From positions 1 to 50,899 of the forward strand of contig JAHHQU010000007.1 of assembly GCA_020026225.1 (NCBI GenBank): a DNA stretch of 50,899 nt. The letters run 5' to 3'. Positions within the stretch are counted from its first letter, which is position 1; every line of letters begins with the position of its first letter. The translations under genes and the position numbers were made by a program. This DNA comes from Phocaeicola sp. Lineage in GTDB: Bacteria; Bacteroidota; Bacteroidia; Bacteroidales; Bacteroidaceae. This document shows positions 8,540 to 16,078 of the stretch, piece after piece. A model generated the notes under the pieces. That model worked only from the letters and a program-made list of their open reading frames with translations. It was not told the DNA's origin and did no database searches.

Positions 8540-9391
8540 TCAGTATACAGCGTACTTGAAACTAAGAAAATGATAAATGAGTTTGGCGGCAAGGAAATTC
8601 GGAGCCTTATTGTATTCATTCGGACAAAGTTCCACCACATCCAAACCAACCACCTCATGCTCCTTCAAAATCAATTGGAGAAGATCCATTACTTGACGGT
8701 AGTCCAATCCATCTGGTTCTGGAGTACCGGTAGAAGGCATATAGGCCGGATCCAGCACATCCAAGTCGATAGTGATATACACCCGCTTGTTCAACTGGTT
8801 CGAAACTTTCTGCATCCATTCTTCTTCTTTCTTGATTCTATAGGCATAAAAGATACGATCGGGATTGATGTTCTTCTTTTCCTCAATGGCAGAGCTGCGA
8901 ATTCCCACCTGCGTAATGCTGTCGGTCAAATCTTTGGCACGAGCCATCACACAAGCATGATTATGCGTAGAGCCTTCATACTCATCACGCATATCTGAAT
9001 GAGCGTCAAGCTGCAAAATAGAGACGTCACCATATTGTTTACAGATTGCACGAAAAGCACCGATACTTACCGAATGTTCACCGCCTATCAATACAGGGAA
9101 CTTCTTGTCAGCAAGAATCTGCGCCATGCGCTTCTCTACCTCATCCGACATACGTTCAGGAGAAGTTTTCTCTTCAACTGGAGGTAAAGTGGATATACCT
9201 CTTTTATACACCTCATAATCAGTCTCAATGTCATAAAATTCCAAATTACAAGATGCGTCCAACAAAGCTTCAGGACCTTTGTCTGCCCCCTTTATCCACG
9301 TACTGGTTCCATCATAGGGTACGGGCAAAATGGCTATCTCTGCAGTCTTGTAATCTGTTTCCTCCGTTGAAAAATCTCCAAACTGTCTCAT
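8540..9391 (-). CDS. speB: agmatinase-family ureohydrolase
   Basis: This is a 283-residue ureohydrolase, by family and context an agmatinase making putrescine and urea from agmatine. The binuclear Mn ligands are in IGGEHS (about 103), QLDAHSDMRDEY (about 126-137) and TIDLDVLDPAYMP (about 213). It is the first gene of the spermidine operon, with a clear Bacteroidetes-type promoter 40-70 bp upstream. SpeA and SpeB together would give arginine to agmatine to putrescine. Some Bacteroides instead use agmatine deiminase, and substrate cannot be proven here. Confidence 0.88.
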   Translation of the reverse strand: MRQFGDFSTEETDYKTAEIAILPVPYDGTSTWIKGADKGPEALLDASCNLEFYDIETDYEVYKRGISTLPPVEEKTSPERMSDEVEKRMAQILADKKFPVLIGGEHSVSIGAFRAICKQYGDVSILQLDAHSDMRDEYEGSTHNHACVMARAKDLTDSITQVGIRSSAIEEKKNINPDRIFYAYRIKKEEEWMQKVSNQLNKRVYITIDLDVLDPAYMPSTGTPEPDGLDYRQVMDLLQLILKEHEVVGLDVVELCPNEYNKAPNFLAAKLIYHFLSFKYAVY

Positions 9392-9430
9392 GTATCTTTA
9401 ATTTTCTTAAATTCTTATTTTTTGAGGATG

Positions 9431-9463
9431 CAAAGGTACAAAAAAAAGAAAGAATTACACAAA
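9431..9463 (-). promoter_or_regulatory. Bacteroidetes sigma-ABfr-type promoter for the speB operon
   Basis: On the minus strand TTTG (9460-9463) and TACCTTTG (9431-9438) are separated by 21 bp, matching the -33 TTTG / -7 TAnnTTTG consensus. It lies 40 bp before speB. The rest of 9392-9704 is AT-rich spacer upstream of the porin; no equally good plus-strand promoter was found, only a weak TAACTTTA near 9641. Confidence 0.75.
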
Positions 9464-9704
9464 TGACAAAACATGTTTTAGATACATAAATTCTAAAAAC
9501 AAATCCGAAGAGAATGCTCCGACTTATTTCATATCCTTTCTGTTCTTCACAAGCAAAAAGGGAACTGCAATTTATCCTGTTTGTATTGTTAAAAGAATCA
9601 AGTTGATTGAGAAATCTGTGAAGGAAAATAAAAAAAGTCCTAACTTTACCCACAAATGTGAATTTTAGTCAATATAGTTTGATTCAAAACCAATATAAAG
9701 AACA

Positions 9705-11018
9705 ATGACAATGAAAAAAAGACAATTAGTTGCCGCTCTCATGTTCCTCGGAACAACAAGCGGACTGATGGCACAGAAAAAAGACTTCAGTTACAAATTT
9801 TACGGACAAGTACGTACCGACTTGTTCTACAATAGCCGTGCAAATGTAGAATCTGTGGACGGATTGTTTTATATGTTTCCTAAAGACATACAAAAAGACA
9901 AAAACGGGAAAGACCTTAATGGCCGCAGCAACAGCAGTTTTTATGCACTATACACCCGACTCGGACTGGACGTTAAAGGTCCCGACTTGTGGAATGGACG
10001 CATCAAGACTTCGGCAAAAGTAGAAGCTGACTTCCGTGGTTCAGGCTCTTCTTTCTCAACCGTTCGTCTGCGTCACGCTTTCGTAAACTTGGATTTCGGA
10101 ACATCTGCCCTCTTATTGGGACAAACTTGGCATCCATTATACGGTACAGTAGCTCCAGAAATTCTGAACTTGAACATGGGAGCACCTTACCAACCGTTCA
10201 GCCGTGCTCCTCAAATCAGATACCAGTATACCGGAAAGAATTTTGTTGTTACGGCAGCAGCCTTATGGCAGTCACAGTATTTATCTGTAGGTCCTGACAG
10301 TGATGAATACTTCAATAAACCTTATGGAAGCAAAAAGAGCCAAAACTTCATCAAGAACAGCTGTATCCCTGAATTTTATCTCGGCATTGACTTCAAGAAT
10401 CAGCATTGGATTGTAGGTGCCGGAGCACATATTTCATCACTGATGCCTCATTCACAAATCAAGGCTTACGATAGTGCAAATTTAGAGTCTCAATGTACAC
10501 TCAAAGTTGACAGCAGAATAACGGGTCTGACCGGTGAATTCCACATGAAGTACAAATCAGACAAATGGCTGTTTGCTGCAAAAAGTGTACTGAGCAGCAA
10601 CTTGACCCAAACCAGTACAGTAGGAGGTTATGGCATTAAGACATTCGACATCAAGAATGGCATCATCGAATACACCCCTATCCGAGTATCACACTCTTGG
10701 TTCAATTTAGTGTATGGAAAAAAATTACGTGCAGGTATCTTTGGTGGTTATCTGAAAAATCTAGGAACCAAAGATGAAACAGCTAAAATGAATCCAAATT
10801 TTGAAAATCTACCTCCTCTCTTCGGAACTGGAACCAGTGTAGACCAATTGATTACAGGTACAGCCGAACTTACCTATAATCTCCCCCATTGGAAGTTTGG
10901 ATTGGAATATTCATGGGCTGGTGCTTTGTACGGAACCAATACCCAAAAGGCAAAAGTAGAAAATACCCATACAGCAAAAAACAATCGTGTCGTATTTACC
11001 ACTTTATTCCAGTTCTAA
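9705..11018 (+). CDS. DcaP-like outer-membrane porin family protein
   Basis: A 437-residue predicted outer-membrane beta-barrel. It has an N-terminal signal peptide (MKKRQLVAALMFLG... ending LMAQ), alternating amphipathic strands throughout and a terminal Phe (TTLFQF), the usual barrel-assembly signal. The early YKFYGQVRTDLFYNSR and later LLLGQTWHPLYG segments resemble the DcaP-type trimeric porin family found in Bacteroidetes. Substrate is unknown. The start may be 9705 or the ATG at 9711, which gives the more typical MKKR signal start. It is monocistronic, closed by a strong terminator. Confidence 0.75.
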   Translation: MTMKKRQLVAALMFLGTTSGLMAQKKDFSYKFYGQVRTDLFYNSRANVESVDGLFYMFPKDIQKDKNGKDLNGRSNSSFYALYTRLGLDVKGPDLWNGRIKTSAKVEADFRGSGSSFSTVRLRHAFVNLDFGTSALLLGQTWHPLYGTVAPEILNLNMGAPYQPFSRAPQIRYQYTGKNFVVTAAALWQSQYLSVGPDSDEYFNKPYGSKKSQNFIKNSCIPEFYLGIDFKNQHWIVGAGAHISSLMPHSQIKAYDSANLESQCTLKVDSRITGLTGEFHMKYKSDKWLFAAKSVLSSNLTQTSTVGGYGIKTFDIKNGIIEYTPIRVSHSWFNLVYGKKLRAGIFGGYLKNLGTKDETAKMNPNFENLPPLFGTGTSVDQLITGTAELTYNLPHWKFGLEYSWAGALYGTNTQKAKVENTHTAKNNRVVFTTLFQF

Positions 11019-11050
11019 CAATAGAAATAATACGAACTTTTATATTTCCC

Positions 11051-11079
11051 AAAGGCTTCCGTTATCGGAAGCCTTTTTT
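11051..11079 (+). terminator. intrinsic terminator after the porin gene
   Basis: AAAGGCTTCCG (11051-11061) pairs perfectly with CGGAAGCCTTT (11066-11076) across a TTAT loop, followed by a T-run to 11079. Confidence 0.92.
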
Positions 11080-11191
11080 ATTTGTGAATATTTTGCCTGA
11101 TAATCTCCTTGCTGAAAAAATAAACACTCATTCTCCTCTTCTGTCTTCTCATTAATTTCATCCACTCTTATACGTTGTAACAATAAAATTG

Positions 11192-11199
11192 TATATTTG
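11192..11199 (+). promoter_or_regulatory. -7 promoter element of the cobamide operon
   Basis: TATATTTG is an exact match to the Bacteroidetes -7 consensus and lies just before the conserved riboswitch core, so the transcript would begin with the aptamer. No good TTTG is seen at the usual distance; only GTTG at 11174-11177, which is too close. Confidence 0.6.
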
Positions 11200-11204
11200 T
11201 AGCG

Positions 11205-11390
11205 GCTAAGGTTTCCTGCCCTAAAGGTGCCAGGAATTAAAAGGGAATTCGGTGAAAATCCGAAACAATACCTGTTGCTGTAAATTCCACTTCTCCAATT
11301 GGAGGAAAATAGTCTGTTGCAAACTTTGCCACTGGAATATCTTCTGGGAAGGCGTAACAAATTGGAATGAGTCAGAAGACCTACCTTCAG
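11205..11390 (+). promoter_or_regulatory. cobalamin (adenosylcobalamin-type) riboswitch aptamer
   Basis: Signature segments occur in the expected order: AAGGTTTCCTGCC near 11208; a purine-rich AAAAGGGAA box; GGTGAAAATCC; CTGTTGCTGT; GCCACTGG; CTGGGAAGGCG; and the 3' GAGTCAGAAGACCTACCT. These are the conserved blocks of B12 riboswitches. It controls the downstream cobamide-uptake operon, presumably turning it off when cobalamin is bound. Confidence 0.93.
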
Positions 11391-11513
11391 CCAACATAAT
11401 GATTATGGCCTACAGGATTATGGGCGTGAATCAAAACTTTATAATGTCACTATGCCAATTCGAGACTCTTTCAAAGTAAAGAAAGCTCTTTTTGTATAGA
11501 AATAAATGTTTTG

Positions 11514-11546
11514 AGCTGTATCCTGTAAGTGGATATGGCTTTTTTT
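11514..11546 (+). terminator. riboswitch expression platform: intrinsic terminator
   Basis: AGCTGTATCC (11514-11523) pairs with GGATATGGCT (11531-11540), ten pairs including two G-U, with a 7-base loop and a T-run to 11546. It ends 21 bases before the start codon of the first structural gene. An upstream AGCTC (11484-11488) can pair with GAGCT (11513-11517) and disrupt the stem, a possible antiterminator. Control by transcription attenuation is inferred. Confidence 0.8.
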
Positions 11547-11567
11547 ATTAAAAAACACATAATATCT

Positions 11568-13172
11568 ATGAAAAAGAAATATGTTTTACTGGCAGGCTTA
11601 TTCTCAGTTCTTCTTATTTCGAGCTGTGACTATGACGATACAGAAGTGTGGAACTCTATTAAAGAAGTAGAAAACCGGTTGGACGACATCGAGCAATCCA
11701 TAAGAAAAGCTAATTCGGATATTGAGTCCATCCAAAAATTGGTAAAAGCCTTACAAGAGAACGTAGCCGTGAAAGAAGTTGTGAAGACCAATGACGGCTA
11801 TATCATTAAATTCACTGACGGCACAGATGCTGCCATCAGCAACGGAAAGAGTGCTCCGGTTATCTCTATCAAAAAGGATACCGACAACGAATATTATTGG
11901 ACTTCAAATGAGGAATGGCTCCTTGTAGACGGTCAAAAAGTGAAAGCTTCAGGAACAGACGGTATTACACCAAAGGTACAGATCAACCCAGAAACCAAAG
12001 AATGGGAAATCTCTACCGATAACGGAAAAAGCTGGACTTCAACTGGAGTAGCAGCGGTAGGCGATTCGTTCTTTAAGGGAGTGGATACTTCCAACGAAGG
12101 ATATGTTGTCATCACCTTGAACGATGGAAGCGAAATTCGCTTGAGTACAACTAACCAGTTCAATTTTCAACTGGTAGGCATGGACAATCCACATCTTTTC
12201 TTGGCTGGAACCAAACAGAGTTTTGACGTAAAATCATCGGCTTATCATTCCTATATGATTAACAAGCCAAACGGATGGACAGTTAGCTTGGATGAAACGG
12301 CTCAAAAGATAACTATCGGAGCTCCGGCTGCAGATATTGCAGGAGCAGAGACAGAGGGCACCATTGATTTCATGATGGTGACTGAAGACGCGAAGTGCTA
12401 TGTATTCAAATATCCTGTAACAGTCAGCGACTATATTCTGAAAAAACTGACTTTTGAAGATGAAGATTACCGAAACGAGCCTTATACACTGAATTACTGC
12501 GGAAAGACCATCTCTACATGGAGCGATTTGATAGATTCCAAACAATACAACGGTGAGCTATTATATAACAACGATGGAGAATATTCTTGGCACGACAAGA
12601 ACAACACCGAATTAGGACATTACTTTGCAGGTCCACTTTGGAATGGCGGTCATGCCGTTTCCAACTATGTAGACATGGACTTGTCTCACGGCGATTACAA
12701 CCATCAGTTGGCTGTATACTATAAAGACCCAATAACTGGATTCGGAGGACATAACGGTTCTAAGAATTTCTGCGTCCATAATGGATACAGTATGTTTCCG
12801 GGATCTGAATTGCCAAGTATCATGTTCAACGATGGCACAAGCAGAGTTATCGACCACATGTGGGTAACTTCTACTACCTATGGTATGAATGCATACAAGA
12901 ATGGATGCTATCCAGCCAGCCCGATCAAGCAAGGCGAATGGGTAAAAATCGTAGCAACTGGATTTAACGATGCCATGGAAGAAACAGGCAAAGCAGAATT
13001 CTTCCTTGCCAACGGACCAGACCAATTGGTTGACCAATGGACCAAATGGGATTTGTCTTCTCTCGGCAAAGTATTCATGGTCAACTTCACCATCGAAAGT
13101 ACAGACGTTGGCGAATATGGTTTGAACCAGCCAGCCTATTTCGCTTACGATGACGTTGCCGTTCGTTTCTAA
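11568..13172 (+). CDS. DUF4465-type surface lipoprotein, BtuH-like candidate
   Basis: This is the first gene after the cobalamin riboswitch. The ATG at 11568 gives a signal peptide with lipobox LISSC (Cys20) followed by acidic DYDD, the Bacteroidetes surface-export pattern. An upstream in-frame ATG (11529) lies inside the riboswitch terminator and is rejected. Residues about 25-65 form a coiled coil (EVENRLDDIEQSIRKANSDI), followed by DUF4988-like beta repeats to about 260. The C-terminal ~240 residues match the DUF4465 style (LTFEDEDYRNEP..., AYFAYDDVAVRF). Accessory cobamide-binding lipoproteins called BtuH are known in Bacteroides; location supports such a role, but the match to BtuH itself is inference. 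Confidence 0.75.
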   Translation: MKKKYVLLAGLFSVLLISSCDYDDTEVWNSIKEVENRLDDIEQSIRKANSDIESIQKLVKALQENVAVKEVVKTNDGYIIKFTDGTDAAISNGKSAPVISIKKDTDNEYYWTSNEEWLLVDGQKVKASGTDGITPKVQINPETKEWEISTDNGKSWTSTGVAAVGDSFFKGVDTSNEGYVVITLNDGSEIRLSTTNQFNFQLVGMDNPHLFLAGTKQSFDVKSSAYHSYMINKPNGWTVSLDETAQKITIGAPAADIAGAETEGTIDFMMVTEDAKCYVFKYPVTVSDYILKKLTFEDEDYRNEPYTLNYCGKTISTWSDLIDSKQYNGELLYNNDGEYSWHDKNNTELGHYFAGPLWNGGHAVSNYVDMDLSHGDYNHQLAVYYKDPITGFGGHNGSKNFCVHNGYSMFPGSELPSIMFNDGTSRVIDHMWVTSTTYGMNAYKNGCYPASPIKQGEWVKIVATGFNDAMEETGKAEFFLANGPDQLVDQWTKWDLSSLGKVFMVNFTIESTDVGEYGLNQPAYFAYDDVAVRF

Positions 13173-13189
13173 AACGATATAACCCATGG

Positions 13190-13238
13190 ATGTACGGTCG
13201 CATGTTGGAAATATTCCTCACTTCGACCGTACATTTTT
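13190..13238 (+). terminator. hairpin with T-run between operon genes 1 and 2
   Basis: ATGTACGGTCG (13190-13200) pairs perfectly with CGACCGTACAT (13224-13234) across a 23-base loop, with Ts to 13238. It follows the DUF4465 gene by 17 bp. No promoter or second riboswitch is obvious before the next gene (13292), so this probably lowers rather than stops downstream expression. Confidence 0.75.
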
Positions 13239-13291
13239 ATGATTAGGAAGCTTGTTTCCTTGACATCCCCGAATGTTTCTAAAATAACCAT

Positions 13292-15007
13292 ATGAAAAGA
13301 GTTTTTTATTTATTAATCTGTTTGATGCTTGTTGCCACTTCGTGCAACAATGAAGAAGCGATTACCACCGTATTGCCTCCCGAAATTACCTTAGTAGCTT
13401 ATGAAGGGCAATATACCGTAAAGAAAGGTGCCAAACTGACTATCTCCCCTGAATATGAATCGGCTGACAATGCCCATTTCAGTTGGATGCTCGATGGTAA
13501 AGAAATCGGTAGCGATCGTTACCTGATTTTTTCTTCTGAAGAAGTGGGTGAAAAGATCATTACTCTCATTGTAAGCAATGAAGCAGGCAGCGACAAGAAA
13601 GACATCAGAATAGAAGTAGTAGAACTGGAGATCCCGGTCATTTCACTTCCTGAAGCTGATAAAGGCTTCTTAATTGCATCGGGTACAGAATTGCAGTTCA
13701 CTCCCAGTGTAAAGGCTACCAGCCTTGCTCAGACCTATACTTGGTGGGTGGACGGAACTGAAGTATCTTCTGATTTGAACTACACATTCCAAAGTGCTGT
13801 GAAGGGAAATCACACACTCAAGTTCGAAGCCAAGACAGACGATGGCAGTGCTTTTTTGGAATTCACTGTAAAAATAGTAGACCCTTCCGAAATCTCCTTT
13901 GAGTGGGAATTTGAAAAAGCAGTTTACAATTATGCTACCGGACGAAGCATTCGCATCCGCCCTGTCAGTGTCAGTAAAACAGAAGGCGTAACCTACCAGT
14001 GGAAAGTAGACGGAAAGGTAGTTCAAGAAAGCGAGAAGCCTGAATGGATTTGTTCTTTGAAAGAAGAAAAGAAATACCAACTGGAAGTGGTTGCAACCAT
14101 AAAGGTAAACGACCAGCAATTCATCACTTCCAAAGATTTGGAAATCAATGTATGTGCTGCAGAAGGTACATACAAGAAAGCAAAGAATGCTGGTTCAAAG
14201 GCTGACTTTAATGAAGTATATGAATACTTGGCTGCTCCTGGCCAATTCATTAATGAGAACTATACAGCCACCACTATGGAAGCGGCCATCAAAGTGGCCA
14301 AAGAAAATATGGAAAAGAACTCCTATGTTTCTTTAGGTGGGTTCGGTGGTTCCATTGTAATCGGTTTCGACCATAGTATAGAGAACGGTGCATCGCACGA
14401 TTTTGGTATCTATGGGAACCCCTTCGACAATTCTTCTGAACCAGGAATTGTTTGGGTCATGCAAGATGAAAACGGAGACGGATTACCAAACGACACTTGG
14501 TATGAGCTGAAAGGCAGTGAAACAGGCAAAGCAGAAACTATCCAAGACTATGCTGTAACCTACTACCGTCCAGAAGCTCCCGGTATGGATGTGCAGTGGA
14601 AAGACAATCAAGGGAAAAGCGGAAAAATCGAATACCTCCAATTCCACCAGCAGGAATTCTATTATCCGGCATGGGTAAAAGCCAACAGCTACACATTGCG
14701 CGGAACTTGTTTGAAGTCACGCAATCACATAGATAGCGATACAGGTTATTGGGTACAGCCCTCTTATGACTGGGGCTATGTTGACAATTACAGTCCTAAC
14801 ACTGATATGCTCGGCAAAAGTAGCAAGCTGAAAGCCAATGCCAATATCTTTGATATCGACAATGCCATCGACTATGCTGGCAAACCTGTGCGTTTGAGTT
14901 ATATCGACTTCGTAAAAGTTCAGAACGCGGTCAATGCACAAAGCGGCTGGTTAGGAGAACTTTCTACAGAAGTGTTCGGTTTCTTTGATTATAGCATGAT
15001 GAAATAA
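13292..15007 (+). CDS. Ig/PKD-like repeat surface lipoprotein of the cobamide locus
   Basis: A 571-residue lipoprotein (lipobox VATSC, Cys18, followed by NNEE). Residues about 28-300 hold three PKD/Ig-like beta domains, each with a Trp-Asp-Gly signature: FSWMLDGKEIG, YTWWVDGTEVS and YQWKVDGKVVQ. The C-terminal ~270 residues form another domain containing GGFGGSIVIGFDHSI, a Ca-loop-like DENGDGLPNDTW and SYIDFVKVQNAV. Such proteins are frequent in Bacteroides btuB loci; a specific function is not known to me. Its stop overlaps the next gene start (TAATG), so it is coupled to the BtuG-like gene. Confidence 0.75.
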   Translation: MKRVFYLLICLMLVATSCNNEEAITTVLPPEITLVAYEGQYTVKKGAKLTISPEYESADNAHFSWMLDGKEIGSDRYLIFSSEEVGEKIITLIVSNEAGSDKKDIRIEVVELEIPVISLPEADKGFLIASGTELQFTPSVKATSLAQTYTWWVDGTEVSSDLNYTFQSAVKGNHTLKFEAKTDDGSAFLEFTVKIVDPSEISFEWEFEKAVYNYATGRSIRIRPVSVSKTEGVTYQWKVDGKVVQESEKPEWICSLKEEKKYQLEVVATIKVNDQQFITSKDLEINVCAAEGTYKKAKNAGSKADFNEVYEYLAAPGQFINENYTATTMEAAIKVAKENMEKNSYVSLGGFGGSIVIGFDHSIENGASHDFGIYGNPFDNSSEPGIVWVMQDENGDGLPNDTWYELKGSETGKAETIQDYAVTYYRPEAPGMDVQWKDNQGKSGKIEYLQFHQQEFYYPAWVKANSYTLRGTCLKSRNHIDSDTGYWVQPSYDWGYVDNYSPNTDMLGKSSKLKANANIFDIDNAIDYAGKPVRLSYIDFVKVQNAVNAQSGWLGELSTEVFGFFDYSMMK

Positions 15008-16065
15008 TGAAAAGTCATTTTCTTTTAACCTTATTACTGACAATTTCTTTCTCTGGCTGTATGAAATGGGAATATGGCCTTGAGGAAGAAATTGAAGTAA
15101 CGGGTAATGGATTGTTCATTACCAATGAAGGCAATTTCCAGTACGGTAATGCGAGCCTTTCTTATTATGACCCAAAGACCAAGAAGGTGGAAAATGAGGT
15201 GTTTTACCGTGCCAATGCCATGAAATTGGGAGATGTGGCTCAATCTATGACCATCCACAACGACCTTGGCTGGATTGTTGTGAACAATTCACACGTTATC
15301 TTCGCCATCGATACCCAAAACTTCAAGGAAAGAGGAAGAATTACGGGACTCACCTCCCCACGTTATATTCATTTTCTCTCGGATGAAAAGGCCTATGTCA
15401 CTCAATTATGGGACAACCGCATCTTTATTGTCAACCCGAAGAAGTTTCAGATTACAGGATACATTGAATGCCCGAATATGAAGGCTTCTACAGGCTCTAC
15501 AGAACAAATGGTACAATACGGAAAGTATGTTTTCGTCAATTGCTGGTCATATCAGAACAAGTTGTTGAAAATTGATACGGAAACCGACCAAGTAGTTGAC
15601 GAGCTGATTGTTGGTATTCAGCCTACCTCTTTAGCTCTCGACTGCCACAACAAGTTGTGGACTCTCACCGACGGTGGATTTGAAGGTTCACCTTATGGAT
15701 ACGAGGAGCCTGCCTTGTGTCGAATTGACGCAGAAACCTTCCAAATAGAAAAGAAATTCAAGTTCAAGCTGAAAGACATGCCTTCAGAACTCCAATTGAA
15801 CGGGAAGAAGGACAAGTTATACTGGCTCAACAATGATGTATGGGAGATGCCCGTCGTCTCGGAGGAACTGCCCTCACAACCTTTCCTACCCTACAATGGA
15901 ACGATTTACTACGGTTTGACCATAAACCCTAAAAATGGCGATGTCTATGTAGCTGATGCCATCGACTACCAGCAGCCTGGAATGGTGTACCGCTATTCAT
16001 CAGAGAAAGATTTCATAGACGAATTCTATGTAGGTATCATCCCCGGTGCGTTCTGCTGGAAATAA
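15007..16065 (+). CDS. btuG: BtuG-like cobamide-binding surface lipoprotein (YncE/DUF5074 beta-propeller)
   Basis: BtuG is a cell-surface beta-propeller that captures cobamides with high affinity and passes them to BtuB. This 352-residue lipoprotein has lipobox SFSGC (Cys18) and propeller blades with repeated patterns such as GLFITNEGNFQYGNASLSYY, FAIDTQNFKERGRI, IFIVNPKKFQITGYI and LLKIDTETDQVVDELIVG. It begins at the last base of the preceding stop codon and is followed 13 bp later by btuB, the conserved BtuG-BtuB pairing. The riboswitch at the operon head supports cobamide as ligand. Confidence 0.88.
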   Translation: MKSHFLLTLLLTISFSGCMKWEYGLEEEIEVTGNGLFITNEGNFQYGNASLSYYDPKTKKVENEVFYRANAMKLGDVAQSMTIHNDLGWIVVNNSHVIFAIDTQNFKERGRITGLTSPRYIHFLSDEKAYVTQLWDNRIFIVNPKKFQITGYIECPNMKASTGSTEQMVQYGKYVFVNCWSYQNKLLKIDTETDQVVDELIVGIQPTSLALDCHNKLWTLTDGGFEGSPYGYEEPALCRIDAETFQIEKKFKFKLKDMPSELQLNGKKDKLYWLNNDVWEMPVVSEELPSQPFLPYNGTIYYGLTINPKNGDVYVADAIDYQQPGMVYRYSSEKDFIDEFYVGIIPGAFCWK

Positions 16066-16078
16066 AAGGAAAAACGAA

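Noticed and set aside
11529..11567. Longer start for the DUF4465 lipoprotein
   Set aside because: The upstream ATG lies inside the riboswitch terminator stem and would displace the signal peptide.
16046..16078. Longer btuB start (GTG inside btuG)
   Set aside because: It would place charged residues before the signal peptide; ATG 16079 gives a standard signal sequence.
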